From Hamadaea sp. (GTDB lineage Bacteria > Actinomycetota > Actinomycetes > Mycobacteriales > Micromonosporaceae): a stretch of DNA of 32,336 bases. Under the pieces are notes generated by a model. That model was not told where the DNA came from, ran no database searches, and saw nothing but the letters and a program-made list of their open reading frames with translations. A program made the position numbers and the translations under genes. Location of the stretch: the NCBI RefSeq assembly GCF_013362815.1, contig NZ_JABFVK010000075.1, positions 1 to 32,336 on the forward strand, read 5' to 3'. Position 1 is the stretch's first letter. Every line of letters starts with the position of its first letter. Shown here in pieces: positions 7,954 through 14,919 of the stretch.

Positions 7954-8517
7954 TCACTGACCTGCGCCGAAGCCGCAGACCTTCCAAACGCCCTTCTCGT
8001 CCACGAGGTCCACCCTGAAGGTGGTCGAGCCGAGGATCGGCACCGCGACCTTCACGTCGACCTCGGCCGACTTGCCGTCGACCCGGCCCTCCTGCGCCTG
8101 CAGCGTCACCAGGTCGTTGACGTGATACTTCGACAGATCCGTCGCGTTCTGCGGAGCCGCCTGCAACAGCCCGCACAGCTCCTTCTCGGCCGCCGCCTCG
8201 TTTCCGGCGACGACCGCGTCCAGGTAGCGCTGCGTCACCGTCTTCGGCGAATCACGGGGCGGTGGCTTCGCTTTCGTCGTCGCCTTCGCCGGTGTGGTGG
8301 GCGTCGGAGCCGGGGCCGGGCGGACGGCGTACCCGACGACGATGCCGATCGACAGCAGGATGATGCCGACCGCGCCGACGCCGGCGTACCACATGGCGCG
8401 GTTCGGCCGGTCGGCTTGCGCGCCCAGGGCTGGGATGGCGGTCACCGGCTCGACGGCCCGGGACGGCACCCGAGCAGCTCCGACGAAACGGTTCTCCGGT
8501 TCCTCCGGCATCGTCAT
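7954..8517 (-). CDS. Single-pass membrane protein with extracytoplasmic NTF2-like domain
   Basis: This 187-residue protein has a cytosolic N-terminal tail of about 40 residues, one membrane helix (about 42-66), a Pro/Thr/Ala/Lys-rich linker (67-92) and an outer domain. The outer domain begins S-P-K-T-V-T-Q-R-Y-L-D-A-V-x-x-G-N and has two cysteines (in KELCGL and WKVCGF). This layout resembles the DUF4878/SnoaL-like domains attached to membrane anchors in actinobacteria. Its role is unknown. The ATG at 8517 is preceded by GAGGC, with another ATG two codons later. The gene is divergent from the methyltransferase at 8596. Confidence 0.72.
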   Translation of the reverse strand: MTMPEEPENRFVGAARVPSRAVEPVTAIPALGAQADRPNRAMWYAGVGAVGIILLSIGIVVGYAVRPAPAPTPTTPAKATTKAKPPPRDSPKTVTQRYLDAVVAGNEAAAEKELCGLLQAAPQNATDLSKYHVNDLVTLQAQEGRVDGKSAEVDVKVAVPILGSTTFRVDLVDEKGVWKVCGFGAGQ

Positions 8518-8595
8518 GCCTCATATTGTGCTTCGCCGATGCTCTCTTCGCGGTTCATCTATTGGCTACTGGCGCGTGCCGGGTACGTTGCCTTC

Positions 8596-9327
8596 ATGAC
8601 CGTGCAGCCGTCCGCGCCCAGCACCGCTCGCATGATCGACTTCTGGCTCGGCGGATACGACCATTTCCCGGTCGACATCGCCGCCGCCGAAGCCTTCGAG
8701 CAGGCGTACGGCCCGTGCGCGGCGATCTTCCGATCGCTGCGCGCCTTCCTCGGCCGCACCGTGCGGTTCGTCGCCGACCAGGGGATCACCGACTTCGTGG
8801 TGTTCGGGGCAGGCATCCCCAGCCAGGGCAACGTGCACCAGATCGCCCCCGAGGCGACCGTCCTCTACACCGACGCCGATCCGAAGATCGTCGCGCACGG
8901 GTCAGCCCTGCTCGCGATGACGGACAACGCCCACTACATCGAGGCCGACGCCACCGCGCTGAGCGGCTTCGACCCCTCGGCGTACCTGCCCGGGTGGGGC
9001 AGCCGGCCGGTCGGCGTCATCTTCCTCGGCCTCGCCGCGTTCCTGGACGACGAGCAACTCTCCAGTGCACTGCGACAGCTGTACGCCGCCGTCGAACCGG
9101 GCAGCTTCCTCGTCGTCGACTTCGACGGACTCGAGCTCACGGCGTACCCGGAGGCGCTGGCCATGATGGGCCCGGGCTTCCACATGCGCGACCCCGCCGA
9201 GTTCGAGCGCCTGCTCGGCGACTGGCGGGTCGACGGCATCGTCCCCGTTGCGCAGTGGCACCCAGAAGGCGAACCGGAACCGGTGCCGGACGCCTTCTGG
9301 GGCGGGGTCGCCGTCAAACCCCGATGA
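8596..9327 (+). CDS. SAM-dependent methyltransferase, DUF574/SAV2177 family
   Basis: The 243-residue product starts with the family hallmark P-S-x-x-R-M-I-D-F-W-L-G-G (residues 7-19). It continues with the FRSLRAFLGR region, an F-V-V-F-G-A-G-I-P nucleotide-binding strand, L-Y-T-D-A-D-P and a D-A-T stretch. DUF574 proteins are abundant in Streptomyces and Micromonosporaceae and have a Rossmann methyltransferase fold; substrates are mostly unknown. The ATG at 8596 places the RMIDFWLGG motif at the usual distance from the N-terminus, and TACGTT (8584-8589) lies 6 nt upstream as a leaderless-type -10. Its last 14 bases overlap the end of the convergent gene at 9314. The canonical family glycine loop is slightly altered (GAGIPS). 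Confidence 0.88.
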   Translation: MTVQPSAPSTARMIDFWLGGYDHFPVDIAAAEAFEQAYGPCAAIFRSLRAFLGRTVRFVADQGITDFVVFGAGIPSQGNVHQIAPEATVLYTDADPKIVAHGSALLAMTDNAHYIEADATALSGFDPSAYLPGWGSRPVGVIFLGLAAFLDDEQLSSALRQLYAAVEPGSFLVVDFDGLELTAYPEALAMMGPGFHMRDPAEFERLLGDWRVDGIVPVAQWHPEGEPEPVPDAFWGGVAVKPR

Positions 9328-9811
9328 AGTGACTCCGCAGGACTTCGGCGATCTCGTCGAGCGAGCGGTTGAGCGATTCGCCCTGGAGAATGATCGGCGT
9401 GCCGTACTGCTGGAGGTATTGGCGTGCGGATCTGCGCAACCAGGGTCGCGTGCGGCTGATCACCGATTCCGGGTCGGTCACGCGGATGAGCAGCACCGGT
9501 CGCTGGCTTGCGGTGGCAGTGTGGCTGCGGCCGATTCCGGCGATCTCCGCCTTGGCCAGCGTCGGCCCCATCAGGGGCAGCCGTACCCTTTCCTCCTCGA
9601 CCGCCAGCACCGGTACGCGTAGCAGCGTGCTCGCGACGACCGGATAGCCGAACGCCAAGAAGATCATGGCTCCACCGACGGCGATAACCAGCCCGATGAA
9701 CCGCTGGATGTCCTGGCCCCCCAGGAATTTCGCCACGCCCCAGCCGGCGGCGACGAGTCCCAGCAGCAGGAACGCCAGATAGGCCGCGTTGGGCCGCAGA
9801 TGCACTCGCAT
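9314..9811 (-). CDS. Two-helix membrane protein, PH-like (STM3941-like), downstream paralog
   Basis: A 165-residue protein with two membrane helices near the N-terminus (about 9-29 and 36-60) and a soluble C-terminal part that begins R-V-P-V-L-A-V-E-E-E-R-V-R-L-P. It ends with W-L-R-R-S-A-R-Q-Y-L-Q-Q-Y-G-T-P-I-I. The same landmarks occur in the gene immediately upstream (9815-10330), so the pair arose by tandem duplication. The organisation resembles small PH-like membrane proteins of the STM3941 type; function is unknown. Start ATG is at 9811, 3 bp after the upstream stop, with no clear ribosome binding site, so translation probably depends on the upstream gene. Its end overlaps the convergent methyltransferase gene by 14 bp. 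Confidence 0.72.
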   Translation of the reverse strand: MRVHLRPNAAYLAFLLLGLVAAGWGVAKFLGGQDIQRFIGLVIAVGGAMIFLAFGYPVVASTLLRVPVLAVEEERVRLPLMGPTLAKAEIAGIGRSHTATASQRPVLLIRVTDPESVISRTRPWLRRSARQYLQQYGTPIILQGESLNRSLDEIAEVLRSHFIGV

Positions 9812-9814
9812 CGG

Positions 9815-10330
9815 TCAGCCCACCGTTTCCCGCGAGCGCTCAAGTTCGTGCTGGGCGGCATAGACCACGTGATGCAACGGCTGGTCGAAGGGCTCTCCGA
9901 AGAACACGATCGGCGTGCCGTAGCGCTCGAGGTACGCCCGTCCCTGCCGCCGTAGCCAGAAATGCATCTGCCGTAGTACCGCCTCGTCGTCGACCGGGAT
10001 CACTCGGAACAGGGTGATGTTCGAGCCGCCGGAGGTCTTCTCGCGATCGTCGACTTCGTCGACCTCGTCCCACGGCAACGCCACCCCGATGAGCGGGAAC
10101 CGAATGCCCTCGCGATCGATGTGCACCGCCGGTACGCGGAACACGCTGCTCAGGATGGTCTGGGACGACATCCCGGCCAGGAACGCCAGAAGCACCACAT
10201 TGATCACGGAGAACAGCCAGGCGTCGGTGCCGGGCAGAGTGGCGGAGAGAAACCAGACTGCGGCCGAGACTCCGGCGAACTTGAGAAGGACGCCAGGCAA
10301 TGCCCAGCGAAGGCGAGCTACGTACGGCAT
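9815..10330 (-). CDS. Two-helix membrane protein, PH-like (STM3941-like), upstream paralog
   Basis: A 171-residue protein with two membrane helices (about 12-31 and 38-58), then F-R-V-P-A-V-H-I-D-R-E-G-I-R-F-P-L-I-G and later W-L-R-R-Q-G-R-A-Y-L-E-R-Y-G-T-P-I-V. These match the downstream paralog position for position in order and spacing. The first gene of a two-gene operon, it has ATG at 10330 and TACGAT (10337-10342) 6 nt upstream, another leaderless-type arrangement. It lacks any catalytic motif I recognise; a PH-like beta domain facing the cytosol is the best guess. Function unknown. Confidence 0.72.
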   Translation of the reverse strand: MPYVARLRWALPGVLLKFAGVSAAVWFLSATLPGTDAWLFSVINVVLLAFLAGMSSQTILSSVFRVPAVHIDREGIRFPLIGVALPWDEVDEVDDREKTSGGSNITLFRVIPVDDEAVLRQMHFWLRRQGRAYLERYGTPIVFFGEPFDQPLHHVVYAAQHELERSRETVG

Positions 10331-10441
10331 CCGCGCATCGTAGGAGATCTTGGGTCTTCCCGGCTGCCCCTTTGCCAGCCGTCGGCGGTGCGGGACGTCG
10401 GCGGTCGCGCGTTGCGATCACCGGCGGTAAGTTCGGCGTTC

Positions 10442-11509
10442 ATGAGACGTCTGACGACGATCGTTTCCCTCGTGGCGGTGGCCACTCTCACCACCTCCCT
10501 GATCCCCGGTTCCGCGTACGCCGCCGGGCGGCACCGGCCCGAGCCGGGCTGGCAGGACTTCGCGACCGGTTCCACGTCCAGTCTCCGGGGACTGTCCCCG
10601 GTCAGCGGCCGGATCGCCTGGGCCAGCGGCAGCGGCGGCGAAGTCCTGCGTACCGTGGATGGCGGGCGCACCTGGCAGCACGTCGGCCCGGCCGACGCCG
10701 CCGAACTGCAGTTCCGCGACATCCAGGCGTTCGACGCCGACCACGCCGTGATCCTGTCGATCGGCGAGGGCGCCGACTCCCGGATCTACGTCACCGCCGA
10801 CGGCGGGACGAGCTGGACCGAGAGCTTCCGCAATGCCGAACCGGCGGCGTTCTACGACTGCCTGACGTTCTTCGATCACCGGCACGGCCTGGCGCTGTCC
10901 GACCCGGTCGACGGCCGGTTCCGGCTGCTGACCACGGACGACGGCGGGCGCAGCTGGTCGACCGCCCCGGGTGACGGTATGCCCGCCGCACTCGCCGGGG
11001 AGTTCGCGTTCGCCGCCAGCGGCACCTGCGTCGTGAGCACAGCCGGCCGGAACGCCTGGTTCGCCACCGGCGGCGGCGCGACCTCGCGCGTCTTCCGCTC
11101 GGCCGACCGGGGTCGCACGTGGACGGTCACCGACACGCCGATCCCCAGCGGGCCCAGTGCGGGCGTCTACTCCCTGGCCTTCCGCGATTCGCACAACGGC
11201 ATCGCGGTCGGTGGCGACTACGCCGCCCCGACCTCGGCTCCGAACGGCGCGGCGTGGACGGCCGACGGCGGGCGTACCTGGGTCGCGGCCGAAGGCGTAC
11301 CGGGGGAGTATCGATCCGGCGCGGCCTGGACGAAGCTGCCCGGCGTCGCCATCGCGGTCGGTCCGACCGGCAGCGACATCACCTGGGATGGCGGCCGCAG
11401 CTGGCACCGGTTCGAGACCGGGAGTCTGCACGGCGTCCAGTGCACCGACGACGGCGCCTGCTGGGCCTCCGGGGCGGACGGGCGGATCGCCCGCCTCACG
11501 CTGCGCTAG
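10442..11509 (+). CDS. Exported Asp-box (BNR/Ycf48-like) beta-propeller protein
   Basis: The 355-residue protein has a Sec signal peptide (MRRLTTIVS n-region, cleavage probably after AYA near residue 25). At least six Asp-box motifs S/T-x-D-G-G-x-x-W follow (TVDGGRTW, TADGGTSW, TTDDGGRSW, SADRGRTW, TADGGRTW, TWDGGRSW). Regular spacing indicates a six- or seven-bladed propeller like Ycf48/sialidase-type proteins annotated as oxidoreductases in actinobacteria. No catalytic sialidase residues are evident, so it is probably a binding or scaffolding protein at the cell surface. The ATG at 10442 is preceded by TAAGTT (10428-10433), 8 nt away, and lacks a Shine-Dalgarno. A very large hairpin follows the stop. 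Confidence 0.85.
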   Translation: MRRLTTIVSLVAVATLTTSLIPGSAYAAGRHRPEPGWQDFATGSTSSLRGLSPVSGRIAWASGSGGEVLRTVDGGRTWQHVGPADAAELQFRDIQAFDADHAVILSIGEGADSRIYVTADGGTSWTESFRNAEPAAFYDCLTFFDHRHGLALSDPVDGRFRLLTTDDGGRSWSTAPGDGMPAALAGEFAFAASGTCVVSTAGRNAWFATGGGATSRVFRSADRGRTWTVTDTPIPSGPSAGVYSLAFRDSHNGIAVGGDYAAPTSAPNGAAWTADGGRTWVAAEGVPGEYRSGAAWTKLPGVAIAVGPTGSDITWDGGRSWHRFETGSLHGVQCTDDGACWASGADGRIARLTLR

Positions 11510-11527
11510 CGCTGTTGCCCTCCTTTG

Positions 11528-11592
11528 GCGCTGGATCAGGGTTCTCGGTCGAATCTTGACCCAAGATTCGACCCCGAACCCTGATCCAGCGC
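11528..11592. terminator. 65-nt two-tier hairpin, dispersed repeat family copy 1
   Basis: GCGCTGGATCAGGGTTC (11528-11544) pairs with 11576-11592 over 17 bp. After a 2x2 internal mismatch, GGTCGAATCTTG (11547-11558) pairs with CAAGATTCGACC (11562-11573) over 12 bp, leaving a 3-nt loop. It lies between two convergent genes, so it should act as a bidirectional terminator. A related element occurs at 27494-27559 with the same outer arms and right half. Confidence 0.85.
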
Positions 11593-11594
11593 GC

Positions 11595-11996
11595 TCACTG
11601 CTGTGGGGCGGGCGGGTGGCCGCCGTCGCCGTCGACCTTGATGTCCATGGTGCCGTCCTGATCGAGGTCCACCATGGTGAGCTCGACCTCGCCGTCTCCG
11701 TCCACATCGGACTGAAATAGGTCGGGCTTGCCGTCGCCGTCGGTGTCGATCGCCCACAGGTCCGGCTTGCCGTCCCCGTTGGTGTCCAGGGCGAGGATTT
11801 CGTCGTGGCCGTCGCCGCGGGTCGGAACTACCTGGTCTTCGGTCATGCCGTAGGGCGTACCCGGTTCGGCGTCGCACCCAAACGCGCCACGTCTGCTGAC
11901 GTGCAGACCGGTGGCGGCGTACGCGGGTTCGGCGATCATGGTGGCGGACGATACGAGGGCGAGCAGGACGGCGCTCGCCAGGGCGACACGTTTCAG
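11595..11996 (-). CDS. Small exported protein with Ca2+-loop-like DxDGDG repeats
   Basis: After a Sec signal peptide (LKRVALASAVLLALVSS..., cleavage near AYA) the mature part contains four consecutive D-x-(N/D)-(G/Q)-D-G-x-x-(D/E) loops: DTNGDGKPD, DTDGDGKPD, DVDGDGEVE and DLDQDGTMD. This is the Ca2+-coordinating pattern of EF-hand-like, dockerin-like and FG-GAP repeats, so a secreted calcium-binding adhesive or scaffold protein is likely. The start is uncertain. The open frame extends to a TTG at 12062, but that places about 22 non-signal residues first; a CTG at 11996 preceded by GAGG (5-nt spacing) gives a clean signal peptide. Two cysteines or more may lie in the mature N-terminus. Its promoter contains a CebR-like operator. 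Confidence 0.7.
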   Translation of the reverse strand: MKRVALASAVLLALVSSATMIAEPAYAATGLHVSRRGAFGCDAEPGTPYGMTEDQVVPTRGDGHDEILALDTNGDGKPDLWAIDTDGDGKPDLFQSDVDGDGEVELTMVDLDQDGTMDIKVDGDGGHPPAPQQ

Positions 11997-12071
11997 GTGT
12001 GCCTCGACCTTTCCTGGGCGGGACCTAGCCGGGCGGTGGGAGATCAGGCAAGGGGAGGGCAATGCCGATTC

Positions 12072-12100
12072 AGTCTGGTATGGGAGCGCTCCCGGGACAA
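12072..12100 (-). promoter_or_regulatory. Promoter with embedded CebR-type operator upstream of the DxDGDG protein
   Basis: On the minus strand TTGTCC (12095-12100) and CAGACT (12072-12077) are exactly 17 bp apart. The spacer contains the palindrome TGGGAGCGCTCCCG (12081-12094), which differs by one base from the CebR box TGGGAGCGCTCCCA known from cellulose- and cellobiose-responsive genes of Streptomyces. A repressor bound here would block polymerase directly. Operator identity is from remembered consensus. Confidence 0.65.
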
Positions 12101-12188
12101 GAACTCGTCGATGCCCCGATCCGCCGGATCACGGTTACGCAGGCTGAAACCCGGCGGGAAGGCCTGCGTATCCGTGATCTGCAGGGAA

Positions 12189-12752
12189 CTAGAGGACGGC
12201 CCGGAGGTGGGCGAGGACCTGAGCGGTCACGGCGGTGTAGTCGCGAAGATCCCGCGACGTCCGGGCCAGCATGAGCGCACCTTCGGACGCGGCGATGACG
12301 AGGGCGGCCAGGGATCGGGCGGTCTCCGGGTCGCAGCCTTCGGACAGCAGCGACCGCTCGACGATGCGCCGCCAGTCTGCGAACGCCTCGGCCACGACCT
12401 CGCGCAGCGGCTCGTCACCGGACATGTCCAACGCGACGCTGCCGATCGGGCAGCCGCCACGGAAATCTGACTTCTTCAACCACGCGGCGGTCGCGGCGAA
12501 GTAGCCCGCGACGGCTTCCACCGTTGGGCCGTCAGCCGTTCCGGCCGCCATCACGTCTCGCGTGCGTCCGGCGTACCAGCGCAGTGCCTCGGCCGCGAGC
12601 TGCTCCTTGCCGCCGGGGAAGTGATGGTAAATCGACCCGCGCGGCGCCCCGGAGCGCGCGAGGACGTCCTGGAACGAGGTGGCCGCGTAGCCGCGTTCGC
12701 CGAACAGGAACGCGGCGGTCTTGATCATCTTTTCGCGGCTGTCGGTCGTCAT
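12189..12752 (-). CDS. TetR/AcrR family repressor (LmrA/YxaF type)
   Basis: The 187-residue protein has a TetR helix-turn-helix at its N-terminus (R-E-K-M-I-K-T-A-A-F-L-F-G-E-R-G-Y-A-A-T-S at about 6-26, then G-A-P-R-G-S-I-Y-H-H-F at 36-46). The C-terminal ligand domain has an R-G-G-C-P-I-G-S-V-A motif typical of the LmrA/YxaF group. ATG 12752 is preceded by GGGGAGCGAG. It is divergent from the GNAT gene with only 46 bp between starts, and a perfect 6-bp-arm palindrome lies in that gap, so it probably represses itself and the acetyltransferase. The inducer is unknown; relatives sense drugs or aromatic compounds. Confidence 0.9.
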   Translation of the reverse strand: MTTDSREKMIKTAAFLFGERGYAATSFQDVLARSGAPRGSIYHHFPGGKEQLAAEALRWYAGRTRDVMAAGTADGPTVEAVAGYFAATAAWLKKSDFRGGCPIGSVALDMSGDEPLREVVAEAFADWRRIVERSLLSEGCDPETARSLAALVIAASEGALMLARTSRDLRDYTAVTAQVLAHLRAVL

Positions 12753-12766
12753 CTCGCTCCCCTTGA

Positions 12767-12784
12767 CTATGACGGCCATCATAG
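12767..12784. promoter_or_regulatory. TetR operator candidate in the shared divergent promoter
   Basis: CTATGACGGCCATCATAG has perfect 6-bp arms (CTATGA/TCATAG) and a partly symmetric centre (GGCC). It lies between the TetR start at 12752 and the GNAT start at 12799 and overlaps a TATGAT hexamer for the leftward gene. The size and symmetry fit a TetR dimer. Confidence 0.7.
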
Positions 12785-12798
12785 CGCACGATCCGATT

Positions 12799-13275
12799 AT
12801 GATGCTCGACATAGAACCGGTGGTGCTGGCGATTCGCGAGGCGACCGCCGCCGATCTGGACGACGTCCTCGCGATGCATCGCCGCTGCTCGCGCGAGAGT
12901 CTCTACCGCCGCTACGTCTCGGGTGTGGGCACGCCGCCGGCTGCGCTGCTCGCGAGGTTGCTGGCGGCGGGCACGGTCGTCGCGATCGCGGCCGGGGGTC
13001 CGGACGACGGGCGGCTCGTGGGCATGGCCAGCCTCGTGGGCGACCCGGCCGAGGCTGCGATCCTGGTCGAGGACGCGTGGCAGCGCCGCGGCGTGGGGAC
13101 TCGGCTTGCGCGCCGGCTGGCCGGCACTGTCCGCGGAAAGATCCTGGTCCATGTGCTTGCGGGCAACCAGCCGGCCGGGCGAACCATTCGCCGTCTTCAA
13201 TCAGAGGGTACGCTCAGCGCAGCGACCTTCGTCGAGCGAGACGGTCCGCTGCTGACCTGGGCCCTGGAAAAGTGA
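12799..13275 (+). CDS. GNAT family N-acetyltransferase
   Basis: The 158-residue protein shows the GNAT order: N-terminal I-R-E-A-T-A-A-D-L-D-D (about 9-19), L-V-G-M-A-S-L-V as strand 4, then W-Q-R-R-G-V-G-T-R-L as the Q/R-x-x-G-x-G/A acetyl-CoA pyrophosphate loop (about 95-104), and a C-terminal N-x-P/A-x-x segment. It should transfer an acetyl group from acetyl-CoA; the acceptor cannot be predicted. The ATG at 12799 (alternative ATG at 12802) is chosen because it starts just after the operator. No Shine-Dalgarno is visible. Control by the divergent TetR is likely. The gene ends before a strong bidirectional terminator shared with the convergent efflux pump gene. Confidence 0.85.
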   Translation: MMLDIEPVVLAIREATAADLDDVLAMHRRCSRESLYRRYVSGVGTPPAALLARLLAAGTVVAIAAGGPDDGRLVGMASLVGDPAEAAILVEDAWQRRGVGTRLARRLAGTVRGKILVHVLAGNQPAGRTIRRLQSEGTLSAATFVERDGPLLTWALEK

Positions 13276-13303
13276 ACGCCGCCGGGGGGTGTCCCGGCGG
13301 CGT
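13276..13303. terminator. Bidirectional hairpin terminator
   Basis: ACGCCGCCGGG (13276-13286) pairs perfectly with CCCGGCGGCGT (13293-13303) over 11 bp with a 6-nt loop. It starts at the end of the GNAT gene and precedes the stop of the convergent MFS gene. Confidence 0.85.
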
Positions 13304-13316
13304 CCAGTGAGCGTCC

Positions 13317-14909
13317 TTAGTGGACTGGGATCGGCGGGGGAGTCTCGCTCTGCTCCTGGGCCAGCCGGTCGGTGCCGCTCAGCGTGTGCAGCGGCTTCTC
13401 CTTGATGAAGAGCACAGTCAGCAGTGCGAGCACGGCGAACGGCGTACCGATGAGGAACAGGTCGGCCGTGGCGTCGCCGTAGATCTGCTGCACGATCTGC
13501 AGGATCGCGGGGTCGAGCGTCTTCAGGTCAGGCACGGCGGCGGTGCCGCCACCGGTCGCCATCGGCCCGAACTTCTCGGTGAACATGTCGGTGACCCGGT
13601 TGGCGAGGACCGCGCCGAGCGCGCTGACGCCGATCGCCCCACCCATGCTCCGGAAGAACGTCAGCACCGAAGTGGTCGCGCCCAGATCCTGCGCGGGCAC
13701 GTCGTTCTGGGCGGCCAGCACGAGGTTCTGCATGAGCATGCCGACGCCGATGCCCAGCACCGCCATGTACGCCGACAGCACGACGACGTGCGTGTGCGCG
13801 TCGATCCGGCTGAGCAGCAGCATGCCGACGGTCATCACGAGGCCCCCGGCGACGAGGAAGATCTTCCAGCGGCCGTACTTGGTGATCAGCTGACCGGCGA
13901 TGGTCGACGAGACGAGCAGGCCGAAGATCATCGGCAGGCTCATCAGGCCGGCGACCGTCGGCGACTTGCCGAGCGAGATCTGGAAGTACTGAGAGAGGAA
14001 CACCGTGCCGCCGAACATCGCGACACCGACGAAGATGCTCGTCAGGACGGTCAACGTGACGGTGCGGTGCCGGAAGATGCCCAGCGGGATGATCGGCTCG
14101 GTCGCCTTCGCCTCGACGAGGACCGCCAAGGCCAGCAGGATCACGCCGATCGCGACGAGCAGCGCCGTCCAGCCGGAAGCCCACGCGAACTTCTGCCCGG
14201 CCAGGGTCGACCAGATCAGCAGGGTGGACACACCGGCGATGATCAGCAGCGCACCGAGATAGTCGATCTTCACCCGGCGGCGTACGACCGGCAGGTGCAA
14301 CGTCTTCTGGAGCAGGACGATCGCGGTCAGGGTGAACGGGACGCCGATGAGGAAGCACCAGCGCCAGCCGAGCCACGAGGTGTCCACCAATACGCCGCCG
14401 ATCAGCGGGCCGGCGATGGTGCCGATGCCGAAGACCGCGCCGAAGATGCCGGAGTACCGGCCGAGCTCGCGCGGCGGGATCATGGCCGCCATCACGATCA
14501 TGGCGAGCGCCGTCATGCCGCCCGCGCCGACCCCTTGAACCGCCCGGCTGACGAGGAGGGTTTCGACGTTCTGGGCCGAGCCCGCGATGATCGAGCCGAC
14601 CACGAACAGGCCGAGCGACAGCTGAATGAGCAGCTTCTTGCTGTAGAGGTCGGCCATCTTGCCCCACAGCGGGACGGTGGCCGTCATCGCGAGCAACTCG
14701 GTGGTGACGATCCAGGTGTAGACCGACTGGCTGCCGTGCAGGTCGGCGATGATGCGGGGGAGAGCGTTCGACACGATCGTGGAGGCCAGGATCGAGACGA
14801 ACATGCCCAGCATGAGGCCGGACAGCGCCTGCAGCACCTCGCGGCGTGACATCGCCTGCGGCGCGGAGCCCGTCTCCGCGGGTTCCGCGGGCGCGGTGGT
14901 GGTGGTCAT
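13317..14909 (-). CDS. DHA2-type (14-helix, EmrB/QacA) multidrug efflux transporter
   Basis: The 530-residue protein has 14 predicted membrane segments. Motif A lies between helices 2 and 3 (W-G-K-M-A-D-L-Y-S-K-K), with motif C on helix 5 (G-P-L-I-G-G-V-L-V-D, about residues 155-166). These mark the DHA2 branch of proton-coupled drug exporters. The ATG at 14909 is preceded by AGAAGGA, and the gene starts only 10 bp after the stop of a TetR regulator, so the two form an operon in which the regulator probably represses its own pump. Substrate range is unknown. The C-terminal tail is Pro-rich (PPPIP). Confidence 0.93.
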   Translation of the reverse strand: MTTTTAPAEPAETGSAPQAMSRREVLQALSGLMLGMFVSILASTIVSNALPRIIADLHGSQSVYTWIVTTELLAMTATVPLWGKMADLYSKKLLIQLSLGLFVVGSIIAGSAQNVETLLVSRAVQGVGAGGMTALAMIVMAAMIPPRELGRYSGIFGAVFGIGTIAGPLIGGVLVDTSWLGWRWCFLIGVPFTLTAIVLLQKTLHLPVVRRRVKIDYLGALLIIAGVSTLLIWSTLAGQKFAWASGWTALLVAIGVILLALAVLVEAKATEPIIPLGIFRHRTVTLTVLTSIFVGVAMFGGTVFLSQYFQISLGKSPTVAGLMSLPMIFGLLVSSTIAGQLITKYGRWKIFLVAGGLVMTVGMLLLSRIDAHTHVVVLSAYMAVLGIGVGMLMQNLVLAAQNDVPAQDLGATTSVLTFFRSMGGAIGVSALGAVLANRVTDMFTEKFGPMATGGGTAAVPDLKTLDPAILQIVQQIYGDATADLFLIGTPFAVLALLTVLFIKEKPLHTLSGTDRLAQEQSETPPPIPVH

Positions 14910-14919
14910 CTTGTTCCTT

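Noticed and set aside
6714-8018. A 434-codon plus-strand frame
   Set aside because: Antisense to the MFS gene; an Arg/Gln/Asp-rich translation with no family signature.
10418-11707. A 429-codon minus-strand frame
   Set aside because: Antisense to the Asp-box gene, whose motifs and signal peptide are clear.
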